64,000 nucleotides of DNA from JACMLD01 sp039916305 (GCA_039916305.1 JBDSLR010000005.1:136103-200102); one strand, 5' to 3'. Positions 9,376 to 17,994 are shown, numbered from the stretch's first letter. The notes: generated from the sequence alone by a model not told the origin. A program made the numbers and translations.

Positions 9376-9393
9376 CACAAATAATAGTCTACC

Positions 9394-9708
9394 ATGGCTG
9401 ATCAGCAACCGAATAACCAGCAACTCAATATAGAAATATCTGAAGAGGTATCAGAAGGTACTTATTCCAACCTTGTTATTATTACCCATTCGCACGCAGA
9501 GTTTATTGTAGACTTTGTAAATGTAATGCCGGGTACCCCTAAAAGCAAGGTAAAAAGCCGCATCATTCTAACACCCCAGCATGCCAAACGCTTTCTAAAA
9601 GCACTGGACGATAACATACAGCGTTTTGAAGAAGCCCAGGGTCCCATCAAAGACCAGGAGTCAGTAGAATTTCCGCTGAATTTTGGCGGTCCAACGGCGC
9701 AAGCGTAA
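9394..9708 (+). CDS. DUF3467 domain protein
   Basis: A 104-residue cytoplasmic protein. Residues 10-95 match the DUF3467 pattern: LNIEISEEVSEGTYSNL, then HSHAEFIVDFVNVMPG, then KVKSRIILTPQHAKRFLKAL. The family is widespread in Bacteroidota and other phyla and has no settled function. The start ATG follows a TAnnTTCG box. It stands alone between cphB and a convergent four-helix-bundle gene. Confidence 0.9.
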   Translation: MADQQPNNQQLNIEISEEVSEGTYSNLVIITHSHAEFIVDFVNVMPGTPKSKVKSRIILTPQHAKRFLKALDDNIQRFEEAQGPIKDQESVEFPLNFGGPTAQA

Positions 9709-9807
9709 ACTAGTTGCCAGTTCCCAGATCGGAAGTTCATGGTTCGTTTGTGCGGATGGGTCATGTTTTATTCATGCAGAATAATTGCAAGCAATTTTTT
9801 GATGAAA

Positions 9808-10209
9808 TTATTTTTCCCGCGCTTTAAATTTTTGACCCCTGAAATCGCTCTTACCAATATAGGTGATAAGTGCGCTAATCATTTTACAGATTTCTTCAAT
9901 TATTTTTTCCAGTTCTTCAAATTTTGCCTGCAAAAGATATTTTCTATCCAGCGCCCTGTAAAGCTGAGATTTTACTTCCAGCGCAGAACCATTGGAGATG
10001 GTTAAAAAGTTTATAAACTCGTTATTTCCTTTCCGGCCAAATCCCTCCGCGATATTATCCATTAGAGAGCCCGATGAACTATTAATCTGATCCCTTAATT
10101 TATAGTCCTTATTGAAACCATCTTTATTGATCAATTCAAAAATTTCCTGACAAAGAATGCGGGATTTCTGCCAGACTTTCAAGTCTTCAAAATTATTAAT
10201 GGTTGCCAT
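9808..10209 (-). CDS. Four-helix-bundle protein (23S rRNA intervening-sequence / S23 type)
   Basis: A 133-residue all-helical protein opening FEDLKVWQKSRILCQEIFEL and containing DQINSSSGSLMDNIAEGFGR, the defining marks of the four-helix-bundle family first seen as ORFs within 23S rRNA intervening sequences. Here it stands free, between convergent or unrelated genes. In Bacteroidota such genes are scattered, and roles linked to diversity-generating retroelements have been proposed for some relatives, but no reverse transcriptase or template repeat is visible in the window. Function unknown. Confidence 0.88.
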   Translation of the reverse strand: MATINNFEDLKVWQKSRILCQEIFELINKDGFNKDYKLRDQINSSSGSLMDNIAEGFGRKGNNEFINFLTISNGSALEVKSQLYRALDRKYLLQAKFEELEKIIEEICKMISALITYIGKSDFRGQKFKAREK

Positions 10210-10310
10210 TGGGCTTATTTTTCAGGATGAGGTTTTATTGCTTGGGCGGTAAGTATTTGTATGCATTCCCGGACTTTCAAATTTACAGCTGCAAGCCATG
10301 CTGCGTAAAA

Positions 10311-10347
10311 GAACTATGAACTATAGAACCAGGAACTGTAAACTATA
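10311..10347. repeat. GAACTATGAACTATAGAAC-type short repeat
   Basis: Tandem variations of GAACTATGAACTATA / GGAACTGTAAACTATA sit directly after the radC stop codon (minus strand). The same words form the inverted repeat at 3257-3328, pointing to a dispersed intergenic repeat family. Confidence 0.5.
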
Positions 10348-11035
10348 AAATTCCCTCATCCGCAAAGCTGTAATAACCTTCATTGCTTACAATGATATGG
10401 TCCAGTACTTTGATGTCCAGGAAGCGGGCGGCTTCTTTTATTTTCTGGGTCAGTTGTTCGTCGGCGCGGCTGGGGCGCAGGCTGCCGGAAGGGTGGTTAT
10501 GGCAAAGAACGATGTTCACGGCATCCTGCTGAAGCGCTCTTTTCAATATCACCCGCGGATCGGCCACGGTGCCGGTAATGCCGCCTTCGCTGATGATCTC
10601 AAAATGATTTATCTTATTGGCCTGGTTCAGGAAGATGACGGCAAACACCTCGTGCTGGTAATCGGCCAGCAATGTTTGCAGGTAGCCGGCAATATCGGCG
10701 CTGCTCTTAACCTGCGGTTTTTCCAGGAAGCTGGCCGCCTGTCTTCTGCGTCCAAGTTCAAGCGCAGCGGCAATAGCAATGGCTTTGGCTTCGCCGATGC
10801 CTTTGACGGTCATAAAGTCTTTAATGGAAAGGCGGCCCAACTCGTTCAGGTTGTTTTTGCCCAGCTGCAGTACTTCTTTGGCCAGGTCGACGGCGCTTTT
10901 TTGCCTGTTGCCATTGTTAATAAGGATGGCCAATAGTTCAGAATCGCTCAGCGCCATGGGGCTTTTACTTAGTAGCTTTTCCCTTGGCCTGTCATCTTTC
11001 GCCCAGTCTTTAATTGAGTACTTATGCGCTTGCAT
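10343..11035 (-). CDS. radC: RadC family JAB/MPN-domain protein
   Basis: The ATG at 11035 gives 230 residues beginning MQAHKYSIKDWAKDDRPREK, the standard RadC opening; the longer frame adds 27 unrelated residues. Residues 40-95 hold a helix-hairpin-helix region (FMTVKGIGEAKAIAIAAALE) and residues 105-225 an MPN/JAB metalloprotease-like domain with the full metal-binding motif HNHPSGSLRPSRAD. Traditionally called a DNA repair protein, but its real activity is unproven (the E. coli radC phenotype was due to recG). The metal motif is intact, so enzymatic activity is possible. Confidence 0.93.
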   Translation of the reverse strand: MQAHKYSIKDWAKDDRPREKLLSKSPMALSDSELLAILINNGNRQKSAVDLAKEVLQLGKNNLNELGRLSIKDFMTVKGIGEAKAIAIAAALELGRRRQAASFLEKPQVKSSADIAGYLQTLLADYQHEVFAVIFLNQANKINHFEIISEGGITGTVADPRVILKRALQQDAVNIVLCHNHPSGSLRPSRADEQLTQKIKEAARFLDIKVLDHIIVSNEGYYSFADEGIL

Positions 11036-11155
11036 ACTGAAAGTTAGTAGAATAATTTTATGGGAGTAAATTTTCTGAAAATGGTGCAATAGTCCGGCGC
11101 CATTCAGCGTTAACATCGAATCCTATACCTTTTTGAAAACTAAAAATCCAATTTT

Positions 11156-11365
11156 ATGAAACGTACCACTACATTCAGCAACCTAGGCGGCCTGCAATCC
11201 ATCTTTTTCTGTGCAGGTATTTACGCTGTTTCTCTTTTCTTTTCCATTTTTATCTGTTCTTCCGTGTTTTATGCTTTTAATCCTAAAAAGGCAAATTCAA
11301 ATCAGCATATCAGCCAGGTAAGCGCTCCTGCTGAAAAAGCAATGTTTGCTTCTGTTGGCAAATAA
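11156..11365 (+). CDS. Small hypothetical membrane protein
   Basis: 69 residues with one strong hydrophobic span (about residues 15-40, AGIYAVSLFFSIFICSSVFY) and a polar tail. The ATG lies in an AT-rich leader and the frame is free-standing between radC (divergent) and prs. No family recognised. Codon use is ordinary for the region, but the length is near the limit of what can be trusted. Confidence 0.5.
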   Translation: MKRTTTFSNLGGLQSIFFCAGIYAVSLFFSIFICSSVFYAFNPKKANSNQHISQVSAPAEKAMFASVGK

Positions 11366-11451
11366 ACTGCAGCCGTATAGTGCATAATTGGGGGCGGCTA
11401 AATTAAGCGCTTAAAACTCCTTTAGAGATTTTTATTTCTCTTTTGAAGCTT

Positions 11452-11459
11452 TATCTTCG
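11452..11459 (+). promoter_or_regulatory. Putative promoter -7 box for prs
   Basis: TATCTTCG fits TAnnTTYG and lies 21 nt before the prs ATG. No convincing -33 TTTG partner was identified at the usual spacing. Confidence 0.5.
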
Positions 11460-11480
11460 CCGCACCAATAAGCTCCACTT

Positions 11481-12431
11481 ATGCATAGTTCGGTAAAGAT
11501 ATTTTCAGGCACGGGTTCACAGTACCTGGCTGAAAAAATAGCAAAGCAGTATGGTACTCCGCTGGGTAAGTGTATCACCCAGAAGTTCAGCGATGGAGAG
11601 TTCCAGCCTGTCTTCCAGGAAAGTATACGCGGAGACATGGTTTTTTTAATACAAAGTACCTTTTCACCCACCGACAATATTCTTGAATTATTGCTGATGA
11701 TCGACGCTGTGCGCCGGGCATCGGCGTATAAGGTAGTGGCGGTAATACCGTACTACGGGTATGCCCGGCAGGACAGAAAAGACAAGCCCCGGGTGGCCAT
11801 CGGGTCTAAACTGATTGCCAATATGATTGTGGCAGCAGGGGCTGACCGCGTGATTACCATGGACTTACACGCTCCCCAGATACAGGGTTACTTTGATATA
11901 CCCGTTGACCATCTTGACAGCTCCGCTATTTTTATTCCTTATATTGAGAATCTGAAACTGGAAAATCTTACCTTTGCCGCCCCCGATGTGGGAAGCGCCA
12001 ACCGGATACGTGAAATTGCCAGTTATTTCAATGCAGAAATGGTGATTTGCGACAAGCACCGGAAACGTGCCAATGAGATTGCCAGCATGGTGGTAATCGG
12101 TGAAGTAGAGGGACGGGATGTGGTACTGATAGATGATATCTGCGATACCGGCGGTACACTGGCCAAAGCAGCCGGTTTGTTGAAAGAGAAAGGTGCCAGG
12201 AGTGTGCGGGCCCTTTGTACGCACCCCGTTTTAAGCGGTAATGCGTATGCCAATATTGAAAACAGTGTGCTGGAAGAATTGGTGGTGTGTGATACAATTC
12301 CATTAAAACAGCAAACAAGTAAGATAAAAGTATTAAGTGTATCTCAATTGTTTGCAGTCGCTATCCGGAATGCGTTTGAAAATAAAAGTATAACCAGTTT
12401 GTTCATTCACTCGCAGATGAGGGATAAATAA
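11481..12431 (+). CDS. prs: Ribose-phosphate pyrophosphokinase
   Basis: Makes phosphoribosyl pyrophosphate (PRPP) from ribose 5-phosphate and ATP, the precursor for purines, pyrimidines, NAD, His and Trp. The 316 residues are the normal length. Motifs: FSDGEFQPVFQESIRG near residue 37, the ATP loop DRKDKPR near 98, the metal site MDLHAPQIQGYFDIPVDHL near 127, and the PRPP-binding loop DVVLIDDICDTGGTLAKAA near 213. Followed 128 nt later by rplY, an order (prs - rplY - pth) common in bacteria. Confidence 0.97.
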   Translation: MHSSVKIFSGTGSQYLAEKIAKQYGTPLGKCITQKFSDGEFQPVFQESIRGDMVFLIQSTFSPTDNILELLLMIDAVRRASAYKVVAVIPYYGYARQDRKDKPRVAIGSKLIANMIVAAGADRVITMDLHAPQIQGYFDIPVDHLDSSAIFIPYIENLKLENLTFAAPDVGSANRIREIASYFNAEMVICDKHRKRANEIASMVVIGEVEGRDVVLIDDICDTGGTLAKAAGLLKEKGARSVRALCTHPVLSGNAYANIENSVLEELVVCDTIPLKQQTSKIKVLSVSQLFAVAIRNAFENKSITSLFIHSQMRDK

Positions 12432-12559
12432 ATGTCATCCTGGGGAAACCGGATATCATCCTGAATTTATGAAGGAGGTTTTAATAAATTCAACCTGGCA
12501 AAATAAGTAAGCTAAGCACTGGCAGCTGCTCAACAAGTAAACAAAAACACAATATAAAA

Positions 12560-13225
12560 ATGAAATCAATTACAATCGAAGGACAACTGAGGACCGAAAC
12601 TGGAAAAAAAGCCACCCAGCAACTTCGCTCTCAGTCAATGGTGCCCGGTGTAATTTACGGCGGTGCAGAAGAGGTAAGTTTTTACGCTTCTGCTGCGGCT
12701 TTTAAATCGCTGGTGTACACAAGTGCGTTTCAGTTAGCTGATATTAAAGTTGGCGGTAAATCTTATACCTGTATCTTAAAAGATCTGCAGTTTGATAAAG
12801 TGCTGGACACTTTAATCCACGTAGATATGATGGAGCTGGTAGAAAACAAGAAAGCAATTGCTACCATTCCTCTTAAATACACCGGTACATCAAAAGGTGT
12901 TAAAGATGGCGGTAAGCTGATCGTTAAGATGAAATCGCTGAAAGTAAAAACATTGCCTAAATACCTGAGAGAAAACATTGAGGTTGATTTAACCAACCTT
13001 GAGCTGAATGGCAATATCCGGGTAGAAGATGTAAAGCTTGAAAATTATGAAATCCTCAACTCTCCCCGTATTCCGCTGGCGTCTGTGGTATTAACCCGCC
13101 AGTTAAAACAGGAAGAAGCTGCAGCACCTGCTGCCGGCGGATCTGCTGCAAAAGCTCCTGCTGCAAAAGCCCCTGCTGCCAAAGCTGCACCGGCCAAGGC
13201 TGCTGCTCCTGCAAAAGGAAAATAG
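12560..13225 (+). CDS. rplY: 50S ribosomal protein L25 (general stress CTC form)
   Basis: Binds 5S rRNA in the large subunit. The 221-residue protein has the L25 domain (residues 1-95; KSITIEGQLRTETGKKATQQLR) and the TL5/CTC beta domain (95-185; VEVDLTNLEL..IRVEDVKLENYEIL variant). The tail (190-221) is a low-complexity run of Ala-Pro-Ala-Lys repeats, common in Bacteroidota L25 and probably unstructured. A strong terminator follows and pth starts right after it. Confidence 0.95.
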   Translation: MKSITIEGQLRTETGKKATQQLRSQSMVPGVIYGGAEEVSFYASAAAFKSLVYTSAFQLADIKVGGKSYTCILKDLQFDKVLDTLIHVDMMELVENKKAIATIPLKYTGTSKGVKDGGKLIVKMKSLKVKTLPKYLRENIEVDLTNLELNGNIRVEDVKLENYEILNSPRIPLASVVLTRQLKQEEAAAPAAGGSAAKAPAAKAPAAKAAPAKAAAPAKGK

Positions 13226-13249
13226 TTTTTCTAAAAAACATATTTATGG

Positions 13250-13279
13250 AAGTCCTGCCCTTGTGGCGGGACTTTTTTT
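13250..13279 (+). terminator. Rho-independent terminator of rplY
   Basis: AAGTCCTGCC and GGCGGGACTT pair over 10 bp (one G-T) around a 5-nt loop, followed by a T run. The T run merges into the pth promoter box at 13279. Confidence 0.85.
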
Positions 13280-13286
13280 ATTTTCG
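13279..13286 (+). promoter_or_regulatory. Putative pth promoter -7 box overlapping the rplY terminator tail
   Basis: TATTTTCG fits TAnnTTYG. Only 5 nt separate its end from the pth ATG at 13292, so a transcript from here would be leaderless or nearly so. Confidence 0.5.
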
Positions 13287-13291
13287 CTACC

Positions 13292-13870
13292 ATGAATAAA
13301 TACCTGATTGTAGGGCTGGGTAACCCAGGTTTGGAATATGCACACACGCGGCATAACATTGGTTTTGATGTTGTTGATGCATTTGCAGGCAGGCAGGCAA
13401 TATCTTTCCAGGCAGACCGTTTGGCTGAAGTAGCGGCTTGTAAAGTGAAAGGCAAGCAGGTAATTTGCATCAAACCATCTACTTTCATGAACCTGAGCGG
13501 CAAGGCCGTGAAATACTGGAAAGAGAAAGAGCGCATTGAAAATGATAATATACTGGTGATAGTAGACGAACTGGCGCTGCCGTTGGATAAGTTGCGTTTA
13601 AGAATTGCCGGCAGCAGTGGCGGGCACAATGGCTTAAAAAGCATTGAAGAGTTGTTGCTGACAGCAGATTACCCCAGGTTGCGGTATGGGGTAGGGAATG
13701 AGTACCCGAAAGGCCGGCAGGTGGAGTATGTGCTGGGCAAATGGAGCGCTGCAGAACTTCCCCTGGTTCAAAAAAAGACAGCTGTTTGTACCGACCTGAT
13801 AGAAACGTTCATAATACAGGGAATTGGCCCTGCCATGAACCAGTTTAACAAATTATCTATTACTTTATGA
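13292..13870 (+). CDS. pth: Peptidyl-tRNA hydrolase
   Basis: Frees tRNA from peptidyl-tRNA that drops off the ribosome. The 192 residues have the family signature from the start: LIVGLGNPGLEYAHTRHNIGF, with the catalytic His in TRHN at residue 20, then KPSTFMNLSG near 64 and AGSSGGHNGLKSIEELL near 108. Preceded by rplY, the usual partner in many genomes. Confidence 0.96.
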   Translation: MNKYLIVGLGNPGLEYAHTRHNIGFDVVDAFAGRQAISFQADRLAEVAACKVKGKQVICIKPSTFMNLSGKAVKYWKEKERIENDNILVIVDELALPLDKLRLRIAGSSGGHNGLKSIEELLLTADYPRLRYGVGNEYPKGRQVEYVLGKWSAAELPLVQKKTAVCTDLIETFIIQGIGPAMNQFNKLSITL

Positions 13871-13888
13871 ATTATTCATCTGAATCGT

Positions 13889-13896
13889 TATTTTCG
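13889..13896 (+). promoter_or_regulatory. Putative promoter -7 box upstream of the FAH-family gene
   Basis: TATTTTCG followed by CACAAG matches TAnnTTYG. The gene start is 118 nt downstream, which would leave a leader of about 110 nt. Confidence 0.4.
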
Positions 13897-14014
13897 CACA
13901 AGCTCTGTTTAGTACAGCTGTTATTTTGATGTTCAATATACCTTTTTAAAGCCATGGCTTATTGAAGCCCATACCTAACTTGATTGTTTAAACAACCAAA
14001 TCCTTTTATTGAAT

Positions 14015-14626
14015 ATGAAAATATTCTGTGTAGGCCGTAACTATGTAGCTCATGCCCAGGAACTCGGAAACGAAGTCCCTGATGAGCCCATCATTTTTAT
14101 GAAACCTAAGAGTGCATTGCTGCAGGCGCATACTCCTTTCTATTACCCTGAATTTACCAACGAACTTCACTATGAATGTGAATTGGTATTGCGTATTTCT
14201 AAAAATGGTAAATATATACAGGATCGCTTTGCAAGCAAATACTACGACGCTGTAACAACCGGTATTGATTTTACTGCCCGCGATATACAGGATGAGCTCA
14301 AGAAAAAAGGATTGCCCTGGGAGAAAGCAAAAGCCTGGGATAATTCAGCTGTAATTGGCAAATGGATTCCTTTTACAGAAGTGAAAAATAAGAAAGACAT
14401 TCCCTTTGGTTTGTACAAAAATAAAGAGATGGTGCAGCAGAGCAATTCTGCTTTAATGATCAATAATTTTGATAAAATTGTAGCCTATATATCAAATTAT
14501 TTTTCTGTAAACATCGGCGATCTCATTTTTACAGGTACCCCCGCAGGTGTGGGCGAGTGTGTAGTAGGCGATGAACTGGAAGGATTTATTGGCGAACAAA
14601 ACCTGTTCTCTGTAGAAGTAAAATAA
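14015..14626 (+). CDS. Fumarylacetoacetate hydrolase family protein
   Basis: The ATG at 14015 gives 203 residues starting MKIFCVGRNYVAHAQELGN; a TTG two codons earlier is unlikely. The single-domain FAH fold carries the metal ligands in HYECELVLRI (E-x-E type) near residue 50 and a later acidic site, plus the signature IFTGTPAGVG near 172. Relatives act on C-C bonds of acylpyruvates or oxaloacetate (FAHD1-like acylpyruvase/oxaloacetate decarboxylase); the substrate here is not determinable. Single gene with a terminator. Confidence 0.92.
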   Translation: MKIFCVGRNYVAHAQELGNEVPDEPIIFMKPKSALLQAHTPFYYPEFTNELHYECELVLRISKNGKYIQDRFASKYYDAVTTGIDFTARDIQDELKKKGLPWEKAKAWDNSAVIGKWIPFTEVKNKKDIPFGLYKNKEMVQQSNSALMINNFDKIVAYISNYFSVNIGDLIFTGTPAGVGECVVGDELEGFIGEQNLFSVEVK

Positions 14627-14648
14627 ACTGACTTATAAAATAATAATG

Positions 14649-14676
14649 AGCCATCTCTTAACGGGATGGCTTTTTT
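14649..14676 (+). terminator. Rho-independent terminator of the FAH-family gene
   Basis: AGCCATC and GATGGCT flank a short loop and are followed by six T residues, 23 nt after the stop codon. Confidence 0.8.
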
Positions 14677-14764
14677 ATTTGAAAGAATACCATCCCGCTT
14701 CGCGGGAACTTTCAATACAGGTAATGGGATAAGCGTTGCGGTTTTGCCCACAGCTCTTTTTCAA

Positions 14765-14772
14765 TACATTTG
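14765..14772 (+). promoter_or_regulatory. Promoter -7 box of the E1 dehydrogenase gene
   Basis: TACATTTG is a perfect TAnnTTTG box, with TTTTG about 18 nt upstream as the -33 element. Only 6 nt separate it from the ATG at 14779, so the mRNA is probably leaderless. Confidence 0.6.
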
Positions 14773-14778
14773 CACTGC

Positions 14779-16851
14779 ATGCCAGCCATCGATACCAATA
14801 TATTAGTAAAAGCTTACCGGCTGATGTGCATGGCAAAAGCAATGGCAGATACGTATGAAGCCAACCGCCCTTTATGCAGGTATGTACACTCTACATCACG
14901 CGGGCATGAAGCCATTCAGCTGGCAGTTGCTTTTCAGTTGTTACCGGTTGATTATGTAAGTCCTTACTACCGCGATGAAAGCATGCTGCTGGGCATGGGG
15001 TATGAACCCTATGAACTCATGCTGCAATTGCTGGCGAAAAAAGACGATCCTTTCAGTGCTGGCAGGTCGTATTACGGGCACCCCAATAACAATACGCCCG
15101 GCAAGCCGCAGATGATACACCAGAGCAGTGCTACCGGCATGCAGGTTATTCCGGCTACCGGTATAGCACAGGGTATACAATACCTTGAAAGCATTCAATC
15201 AGCCATATTAAAGAAAGGTGCAAACGGAGAACTGCCGGTTGTCATTTGCTCGCTGGGTGATGCCAGTGTAACAGAAGGAGAAGTAAGCGAAGCCTTTCAG
15301 TTTGCGGTATTGAAAAAACTACCGGTGATATACCTGGTGCAGGATAATAAATGGGGCATCAGCGCCACCGCAGAAGAAACAAGGGCCATGGATGCGTTTG
15401 ATTATGCAGCAGGTTTTACCGGCATGAAGCGCATACGCATCAACGGTACTGATTTTGAAGAAAGCTACGAGCAGGTAAAAGACATTATTGAATATTGCAG
15501 GCAGCACCGCGCCCCCTGCCTGGTACAGGCAAAAGTTTGTTTATTGGGCCATCATACCAGCGGGGTAAGGAAAGAATTTTACCGTACAGCGGAAGATTTG
15601 AATAAACACGGGGCAGATGACCCGGGCCCCAAATTAAAAAAGCGCTTAGCCGGTATGGGTATAAGCGATGAGCAGCTGGGCCAGATAGAGAAAAAAGCAG
15701 CAGAGAAAGTGGCTGCAGATTTTGAGCGGGCCTGCCATGCTGCCGATCCTGACCCCGCTACGGTGCAGGATTTTATATTTGCACCCACGCCAATTAAAGA
15801 AGAACAAGGAACCCGGAACCCTTCCGGCGCCGAACCCATTATGATGGTGGATGCGGCATTGTTTGCTATCCGTGAAATAATGGAAGCCCACCCTGAAGCG
15901 CTGCTATACGGGCAGGATGCTGGCAGGAGGCTGGGCGGCGTATTCCGTGAAACGGCCACACTGGCTGAGCGCTTTGGCGACCACCGTGTTTTTAATACCG
16001 CCATACAGGAAGCTTATATTATTGGGTCGGTAGTAGGCATGAGTGCTGCCGGAACTAAACCAATTGTTGAAGTACAGTTTGCCGATTATATTTACCCGGG
16101 GTTTAACCAGCTGGTTACTGAAATGGCCAAATCCTGCTACCTCAGTAACGGCAAGTTTCCGGTGCAGGCAGTCATCCGCGTGCCGGTGGGGGCGTATGGC
16201 GGCGGCGGCCCTTACCACAGCGCCAGTATAGAAACCACGCTGTTATCGGTGAAAGGAATTAAAATAGTCTATCCTTCTACTGCAGCAGACATGAAGGGGT
16301 TAATGAAAGCCGCTTTTTATGATCCCAACCCCGTGGTTATGCTGGAGCACAAGGGTCTTTATTGGGGAAAAGTACCGGGCACTGCTGAAGCCAAAACACC
16401 CGAACCCTCAGCGGATTATATTATACCGCTGGGAAAGGCGAACAGGGTATTGGGTGCTGACCCCGGAAAGACAGCCAATGGAGTAACCTGTTGCATTATT
16501 ACTTATGGCATGGGTGTATACTGGGCCAAAGCCGCGGCAATTCATTTTGCAGGCCAGGTAGAAATTATTGACCTGCGCACGCTTTTTCCGCTGGACGAAG
16601 AAATGGTTTATGCAGCAGTCCGCCAGCACGGCAAATGCCTGGTGTTAACTGAAGAGCAGCAGAACAATTCTTTTGCGGAAGCGTTGGCATGCAGGATATC
16701 CAAACAATGTTTTCGGTTTTTAGACCGGGCAGTAGAAGTGCTGGGGGCGCTTAACAACCCCGCCGTTCCGATGAACATGGAATTGGAAAAAGCCATGTTG
16801 CCCAATGCTGAGAAAGTGAAAAAACTGATAGCAGATTTACTCAATAATTGA
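14779..16851 (+). CDS. 2-oxoacid (branched-chain type) dehydrogenase E1, fused alpha and beta subunits
   Basis: Thiamine-diphosphate enzyme that decarboxylates a 2-oxoacid and passes the acyl group to E2 lipoyl protein. The start at 14779 (MPAIDTN) gives 690 residues; a TTG three codons earlier lies inside the promoter box. The alpha module (to about residue 340) has RGHEAIQLAVAFQL, YYRDES and the ThDP/Mg motif GDASVTEG...NKWGIS. The beta module (about 355-690) has GQDAGRRLGGVFR, the pyrimidine-binding region AIQEAYIIGSVVGMSAAG, EVQFADY and a transketolase C-terminal domain. The alpha-beta fusion is common in Bacteroidota and is usually annotated as 2-oxoisovalerate dehydrogenase. E2 and E3 genes are not adjacent. 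Confidence 0.93.
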   Translation: MPAIDTNILVKAYRLMCMAKAMADTYEANRPLCRYVHSTSRGHEAIQLAVAFQLLPVDYVSPYYRDESMLLGMGYEPYELMLQLLAKKDDPFSAGRSYYGHPNNNTPGKPQMIHQSSATGMQVIPATGIAQGIQYLESIQSAILKKGANGELPVVICSLGDASVTEGEVSEAFQFAVLKKLPVIYLVQDNKWGISATAEETRAMDAFDYAAGFTGMKRIRINGTDFEESYEQVKDIIEYCRQHRAPCLVQAKVCLLGHHTSGVRKEFYRTAEDLNKHGADDPGPKLKKRLAGMGISDEQLGQIEKKAAEKVAADFERACHAADPDPATVQDFIFAPTPIKEEQGTRNPSGAEPIMMVDAALFAIREIMEAHPEALLYGQDAGRRLGGVFRETATLAERFGDHRVFNTAIQEAYIIGSVVGMSAAGTKPIVEVQFADYIYPGFNQLVTEMAKSCYLSNGKFPVQAVIRVPVGAYGGGGPYHSASIETTLLSVKGIKIVYPSTAADMKGLMKAAFYDPNPVVMLEHKGLYWGKVPGTAEAKTPEPSADYIIPLGKANRVLGADPGKTANGVTCCIITYGMGVYWAKAAAIHFAGQVEIIDLRTLFPLDEEMVYAAVRQHGKCLVLTEEQQNNSFAEALACRISKQCFRFLDRAVEVLGALNNPAVPMNMELEKAMLPNAEKVKKLIADLLNN

Positions 16852-17095
16852 AGTACCAACATCATTATAAATCTTTCTTTTCAAATCATTTACACATAGC
16901 ATACCGTTTAAAATAGTTTTCTTGCGTTGATACATTTACTGTAACATTTCCTTCCTGTTTGATGTCTCTTTATAAAGCAACTGATTTTAATTTAATCTAG
17001 TTATTCGCGTTCAACAGGTAATTAACCCGCATATGTATATTTATGTTTTTTCTGCGGCGTTAAAGTAGCACCTTAACTGCGAATCAATTCGTAGA

Positions 17096-17779
17096 ATGAT
17101 TGCTATGAAAAATAAAATGCTTAAAAGATCGCATTTATCTGAAAAGACCTGCCGGGAAATTATACAGCTTTTTTCAGATGATTTAACAGCCACGCAGATT
17201 GCGGGTGTTACAGGGGTAAGCCGGGTAACCATTAATAATTACCTGAAACTGATTCGCACCCATATTGCCCGCCATTGCCAGGAGCAGAGCCAGGGTTTTA
17301 CCAATAAAAAATTGGTGCCCCATTTGTCCCGGCCACTGCAGGTGGTAAAGGATACGGAGGACAGCACCGTGTATTATGGTTTTTATACGATGAATGAGAA
17401 TGTTTTTACGGACGAACTAACGGCCATTAATAAACCTGCTATCCGGGAATTTCAGCAGGCCAGCTGGCTGCACCGGCAAGACGGAATATACCCGGGCGAA
17501 CTGGGCAGGTACCATGCCATTGCAGATTTTGATGAATGGCGCCTGTACCGCATGGATGCCGCTGCAGGCACCAGCAAAACGCACCACGATGAAATTGCCG
17601 TGTTTTGGGGAAACACCCGTAACCGGTTGCTGAAATTCAGGGGCATGAATAAAAATACCTTGTATCTGCACGTCAAAGAATCTGAATTCAGGTTTAATTA
17701 CCGGGAGGATGACATCAATAAAATTTTGCTCAATATCATTTATAAATACCCCCTGCATTTATCAAAGACGGGCGTGTAA
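17096..17779 (+). CDS. IS1595/IS1016-like transposase-derived protein with lost catalytic residues
   Basis: 227 intact residues aligned by eye with IS1016-subgroup transposases from end to end. The N-terminal helix-turn-helix is well kept (KRSHLSEKTCREIIQLF, then LTATQIAGVTGVSRVTINNY). The C-terminus is also well kept (FWGNTRNRLLKFRGMNKNTL, YLHVKESEFRFNYR). The middle, where active enzymes have DESYFG and SDGW, instead reads DSTVYYGF and PGELG, so at least one catalytic Asp is gone, though without stops or frameshifts. That suggests a retained, non-transposing DNA-binding protein and not a fresh pseudogene. No terminal inverted repeats were found. It lies 216 nt upstream of the tRNA-Met gene. 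An ATG at 17105 is an equally possible start. Confidence 0.75.
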   Translation: MIAMKNKMLKRSHLSEKTCREIIQLFSDDLTATQIAGVTGVSRVTINNYLKLIRTHIARHCQEQSQGFTNKKLVPHLSRPLQVVKDTEDSTVYYGFYTMNENVFTDELTAINKPAIREFQQASWLHRQDGIYPGELGRYHAIADFDEWRLYRMDAAAGTSKTHHDEIAVFWGNTRNRLLKFRGMNKNTLYLHVKESEFRFNYREDDINKILLNIIYKYPLHLSKTGV

Positions 17780-17943
17780 CCCGCTGCAGGCGTGGCTAAG
17801 CTATTTTTCCCGGATTCTCAGATGCGCTGCCGCCCGGGCGAAATTATTCAAGGCAGTGTAGTAAGTTTTCTCATGTTATACGCGGGTGGTTTCTACTACC
17901 CGCTCTTTTTTTGCTTTCATTTGAGATTTTGGGCTGATTTCTC

Positions 17944-17951
17944 TATTTTTG
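17944..17951 (+). promoter_or_regulatory. Promoter -7 box of the tRNA-Met gene
   Basis: TATTTTTG matches TAnnTTTG; an ATTTG at 20 nt upstream fits the -33 element. The mature tRNA starts 44 nt downstream. Confidence 0.6.
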
Positions 17952-17994
17952 CAGCCCGAATTAAAATACCCTGCCGGTTAACGGCAATATGGAT

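Noticed and set aside
9808..10209. Idea that the four-helix-bundle gene is part of a diversity-generating retroelement
   Set aside because: No reverse transcriptase, template repeat or variable-repeat target is visible nearby.
10397..10936. Long plus-strand open frame (179 codons) over radC
   Set aside because: Opposite-strand shadow of RadC, whose JAMM motif and length are unambiguous.
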